From positions 1 through 57,745 of the forward strand of contig JAUSLL010000015.1 of NCBI GenBank assembly GCA_030649335.1: a stretch of DNA of 57,745 nt, read 5' to 3'. Positions 54,874 through 57,745 of this stretch are shown here, in pieces. Both the position numbers and the translations under genes were made by a program. The DNA comes from Parvibaculum sp. Its GTDB lineage: Bacteria; Pseudomonadota; Alphaproteobacteria; Parvibaculales; Parvibaculaceae. The notes under the pieces were generated by a model. That model did no database searches, was not told the origin of the DNA, and saw only the letters and a list, made by a program, of their open reading frames with translations. How positions within the stretch are numbered: the first letter of the stretch is position 1; each line of letters opens with the position of its first letter.

Positions 54874-57745
54874 ATGGACGATCTCCTCAAAGAGTTCCTC
54901 GCCGAAACGCAAGAGGCGCTTGAGATGCTCGATAGCGAGCTGGTCGAACTTGAGCAACGGCCCGGTGATCCCCAACTGCTCGGCAGTATTTTTCGCATTA
55001 TGCATACGATCAAGGGCACCTGTGGCTTTCTCGGATTGCCACGCCTTGAATCGGTTGCCCACGCGGCTGAAGACGTGCTTGGCCGCGTGCGCGACGGTGA
55101 ACTGGTTGTGACACCGGAAGGTGTGTCGCTGGTTCTTGCTGCGCTCGATCGAATTAAAGAACTGATCGACTGTCTCGGTCAGGTCGGTGAAGAACCGCAA
55201 GGTAGCGACGATGATGTGATTGATGCGTTGCATCTTCTGGCAAGCGGCAAGAGTTTTTCTGTCGTGGTTGAAGAAGAAGCGGGCGCCGGGGCATTCGATG
55301 GTATCGAGGTTGATGAATCGCGTCTTGATGGTATTTACAAGCGCGTCGGCGGCGCGGCGGTGTTTGACACGGCAGCTGAATCCGCCTGCACCGAGCTTCT
55401 CGCGGTGACTTCTGATCATGCCGATGCTGAAATCGAAATGCTCAATCTTCAGTTTGCGCTTGCCGGTGCTTTTGCCTCGGCGCTCAGCGGCAAGGCAGAT
55501 GCGAGCGACGACATTGACGGTGTGATCACCGGCCTCCTCGCCAGCGGCTGGAGTTCCAATGAACTGGTTCTGTTGCGTGAAGAATTCGGCAAGGCGCTTG
55601 GCTCACTTGAAGTTGCCGAAGAAGATGTAGCCCTCGTTCTGTCGCGTTTTAAAATCGCAAACACCACGACGGACTTGGCGACAGATGTGGCACCGGCCCC
55701 CGTGGTTGACGATTTCGATGAGACTGAAGAAGTCGCGCTCGCGCCGACAATTGCTAAGCCCGTCCCGACATCGGTAGCACCCAAACCTGCCGCCAAGATT
55801 GCGGCGAAAACGGAAGAGGTTGACGTGACGTCTGCGGTGGCCGCCGTTCAGGCTCAGCCCCAGACATTGCGCGTCAACATCAATGTCCTTGAAAATCTGA
55901 TGAACATGGTCAGCGAGCTTGTGCTCACGCGCAATCAGCTGATGCAGACTTTGCGCGGTTTCACCGACAGTCCCTTTGCTGCCCCCTTGCAGCGCCTTAA
56001 TCAGGTGACGACGGAATTGCAGGAAAGCGTCATGCAGACGCGCATGCAGCCCATCGGCAATGCCTGGTCGAAACTGCCGCGCCTCGTGCGTGATCTGACG
56101 CAGGAACTGTCCAAGAAAATCGAACTGGTGATGACCGGTGCTGATACTGAACTCGATCGCCAGATCCTTGAATCGATCAAAGATCCGCTCACCCATATGG
56201 TGCGCAATTCCGCCGACCACGGCCTTGAAACACCGGAAGAGCGCCGCGCGGCGGGCAAGTCCGAACTTGGTCGTATTACGCTCAATGCGCGCCACGAAGG
56301 CGGTCACATTCTCGTTGAAGTCAGTGACGATGGTCGTGGCCTGCCGACATCGCGCATCCGCGCCAAGGTGATCCAGAACGGTCTCGCCACCGAAGCCCAG
56401 CTGGAAGGTATGAGTGAGCAGCAGATCCAGCAGTTCATCTTTCGTGCGGGTTTCTCGACAGCCAGTGCTGTCACTTCGGTTTCGGGTCGCGGCGTCGGCA
56501 TGGATGTGGTGCGCACGAACATCGAAAAAATCGGCGGCGTCATCGAATTCACCTCGCGTGAAGGACAGGGCTCGCGCTTCATCATCAAGATCCCTCTGAC
56601 GCTGGCAATTGTCTCAGCTCTGATTGTCGAATGTTGCGGCGAACGTTTTGCTATGCCGCAGTCGAGCGTCATCGAGCTTGTGCGCATCAGCAAGAATTCA
56701 GGCAAGGGCGTCGAGATGATCAATGGTCATCCGGTCTATCGCCTGCGCGACCGTCTGTTGCCGCTTGTGGCCCTCAACGAAATGCTTGGTCTCGATCGCA
56801 AGCTTGAGGCGGGCGAGGGCGAAAGCAGCGAGCTTTACGTTGTGGTCGCTCAGGTCGGCAGCTTCGTCTTCGGCATCATTGTTGACCGTGTGTTCGACAC
56901 CGAAGAAATTGTCGTGAAGCCAGCGTCCCGCACGCTTCGTCACATTTCGCTCTTCTCCGGCACCACCATTCTTGGCGACGGCAGCGTCATCATGATCCTC
57001 GATCCCAACGGCATTTCTGCCGCCACGAGCGAGGCCGGTCACGACGCTGTTGCCGCAGAAGAAAAAGTCAAAGCGGTCGTCTCCAGCCGTCACGAATCCG
57101 TCTCCATGCTGGTCTTCAGGGCCGGTGACGGAGGCAACAAAGCGGTGCCGCTCTCGCTCATCGCCAGACTTGAAGAAGCAGACCTGACAACCGCCGAATA
57201 TGCGGGTGAGCGCACGGTTATCCAGTATCGCGGCGGGCTGATGCCTCTCGTCGGCTTCAACGGCGAACCGGCGTTGCGCGAAGGTAAGCATCCGATCCTC
57301 GTCTTTGCCGAAGGTGATCGTATGTGCGGCCTCGTGGTTGATGAAGTGGTCGATATTGTCGAAGGTTCACTTGATCTTCAGCTTGTCAGCGGCGGGACGG
57401 AAGCCGGTCTCCTCGGTTCCTCCATCATTGACGGTAAATCAACCGACGTCATCGATACGGTTCACTATCTGCGCAAGTCGGATGCGGCCTGGTTCGAACT
57501 CCATACGCATGAACCCTTCGGTATCGAAAACGAACGCCGTGTTCTGCTGGTCGAGGACTCGAGCTTCTTCCGCAATCTGCTGATGCCGATGCTCAAGATG
57601 GCGGGCTATCGCGTCACCATAGCCGAGCACGGCGAAGCGGCACTGACGATCTGCAATGACGAAGGTGAAGATTTTGACATCATTGTTTCCGACATCGAAA
57701 TGCCGGGCCTGTCGGGTTTTGATCTGGCGCGTGCCTTGCGGCTTG
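54874..57745 (+). CDS. cheA: CheA-type hybrid histidine kinase, 3' end outside window
   Basis: 957 residues visible, open at the right edge. Order: HPt domain with phospho-His44 (IFRIMHTIKGTCGFLG), a variable linker, dimerisation and HATPase_c (VMTGADTELDRQILESIKDPLTHMVRNSADHGLE, GRGVGMDVVRTNIEKIGG), two CheW-like modules (from about residues 572 and 735), and a receiver domain from about 886 (RRVLLVEDSSFFRNLLMPMLKMAGY, phospho-Asp in IIVSDIEMPGLSGF). CheA normally has one CheW module and no receiver; this hybrid resembles PilL/FrzE/ChpA-type kinases. ATG 54874 follows CAGGAATATA. Confidence 0.93.
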   Translation, partial: MDDLLKEFLAETQEALEMLDSELVELEQRPGDPQLLGSIFRIMHTIKGTCGFLGLPRLESVAHAAEDVLGRVRDGELVVTPEGVSLVLAALDRIKELIDCLGQVGEEPQGSDDDVIDALHLLASGKSFSVVVEEEAGAGAFDGIEVDESRLDGIYKRVGGAAVFDTAAESACTELLAVTSDHADAEIEMLNLQFALAGAFASALSGKADASDDIDGVITGLLASGWSSNELVLLREEFGKALGSLEVAEEDVALVLSRFKIANTTTDLATDVAPAPVVDDFDETEEVALAPTIAKPVPTSVAPKPAAKIAAKTEEVDVTSAVAAVQAQPQTLRVNINVLENLMNMVSELVLTRNQLMQTLRGFTDSPFAAPLQRLNQVTTELQESVMQTRMQPIGNAWSKLPRLVRDLTQELSKKIELVMTGADTELDRQILESIKDPLTHMVRNSADHGLETPEERRAAGKSELGRITLNARHEGGHILVEVSDDGRGLPTSRIRAKVIQNGLATEAQLEGMSEQQIQQFIFRAGFSTASAVTSVSGRGVGMDVVRTNIEKIGGVIEFTSREGQGSRFIIKIPLTLAIVSALIVECCGERFAMPQSSVIELVRISKNSGKGVEMINGHPVYRLRDRLLPLVALNEMLGLDRKLEAGEGESSELYVVVAQVGSFVFGIIVDRVFDTEEIVVKPASRTLRHISLFSGTTILGDGSVIMILDPNGISAATSEAGHDAVAAEEKVKAVVSSRHESVSMLVFRAGDGGNKAVPLSLIARLEEADLTTAEYAGERTVIQYRGGLMPLVGFNGEPALREGKHPILVFAEGDRMCGLVVDEVVDIVEGSLDLQLVSGGTEAGLLGSSIIDGKSTDVIDTVHYLRKSDAAWFELHTHEPFGIENERRVLLVEDSSFFRNLLMPMLKMAGYRVTIAEHGEAALTICNDEGEDFDIIVSDIEMPGLSGFDLARALRL

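Overview
The window is chromosomal DNA of an alphaproteobacterium, most likely of the order Hyphomicrobiales. The evidence is the rplU-rpmA-acetyltransferase-obgE-proB cluster, a Pcs-type phosphatidylcholine synthase, a FixLJ-like two-component pair, an Anbu proteasome-homologue operon, abundant acyl-CoA dehydrogenases and high-GC coding. Genus assignment is not possible from sequence reading alone. Both ends are cut: a large autotransporter enters from the left and a CheA hybrid kinase runs off the right. I saw no prophage, transposon or CRISPR array.

Layout. 1-8.8 kb: autotransporter adhesin, a TPR/GT9-like glycosyltransferase, a TPR-sulfotransferase and an unknown membrane protein; together they look like a surface adhesin with dedicated glycosylation and sulfation enzymes. 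8.8-13.5 kb, minus strand: proB, obgE, acetyltransferase, rpmA, rplU, pcs, followed by a plus-strand tRNA-Ser(CGA). 13.6-17.6 kb: divergent LysR/SDR pair, a 32-residue membrane peptide and the FixL/FixJ-like pair. 17.6-23.5 kb, minus strand: two acyl-CoA dehydrogenases and a giant glycosyltransferase that fuses GT32-, GT2-, GT4- and Anp1-type modules. 23.7-29.0 kb: a PAS kinase, then the four-gene Anbu operon behind a sigma54-type promoter.

29.1-42.3 kb is the most interesting stretch: a guanidine-assimilation locus. A LysR regulator, an unknown protein and a 2-oxoglutarate/Fe(II) oxygenase lead into a sigma54-type promoter, then a guanidine-I (ykkC) riboswitch, a three-gene ABC importer, a guanidine-II (mini-ykkC) riboswitch, two DUF1989 carboxyguanidine deiminase subunits, a biotin-dependent guanidine/urea carboxylase and allophanate hydrolase. 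Two unrelated riboswitch classes for the same ligand thus appear to sit in one operon: class I before the importer, class II before the catabolic genes. The likely logic is nitrogen limitation (sigma54) plus guanidine (riboswitches), giving import, carboxylation, deimination and hydrolysis to ammonia and CO2. The upstream oxygenase may release guanidine from a substituted guanidine compound.

42.4-57.7 kb: acyl-CoA synthetase, a GltB-like FMN protein (minus strand), a bactofilin with a C-terminal membrane helix, a second acyl-CoA dehydrogenase pair, gabT with its start codon inside a long hairpin, a histidine kinase overlapping a HerA-like ATPase, a PAS/GAF-like protein and the CheA hybrid kinase.
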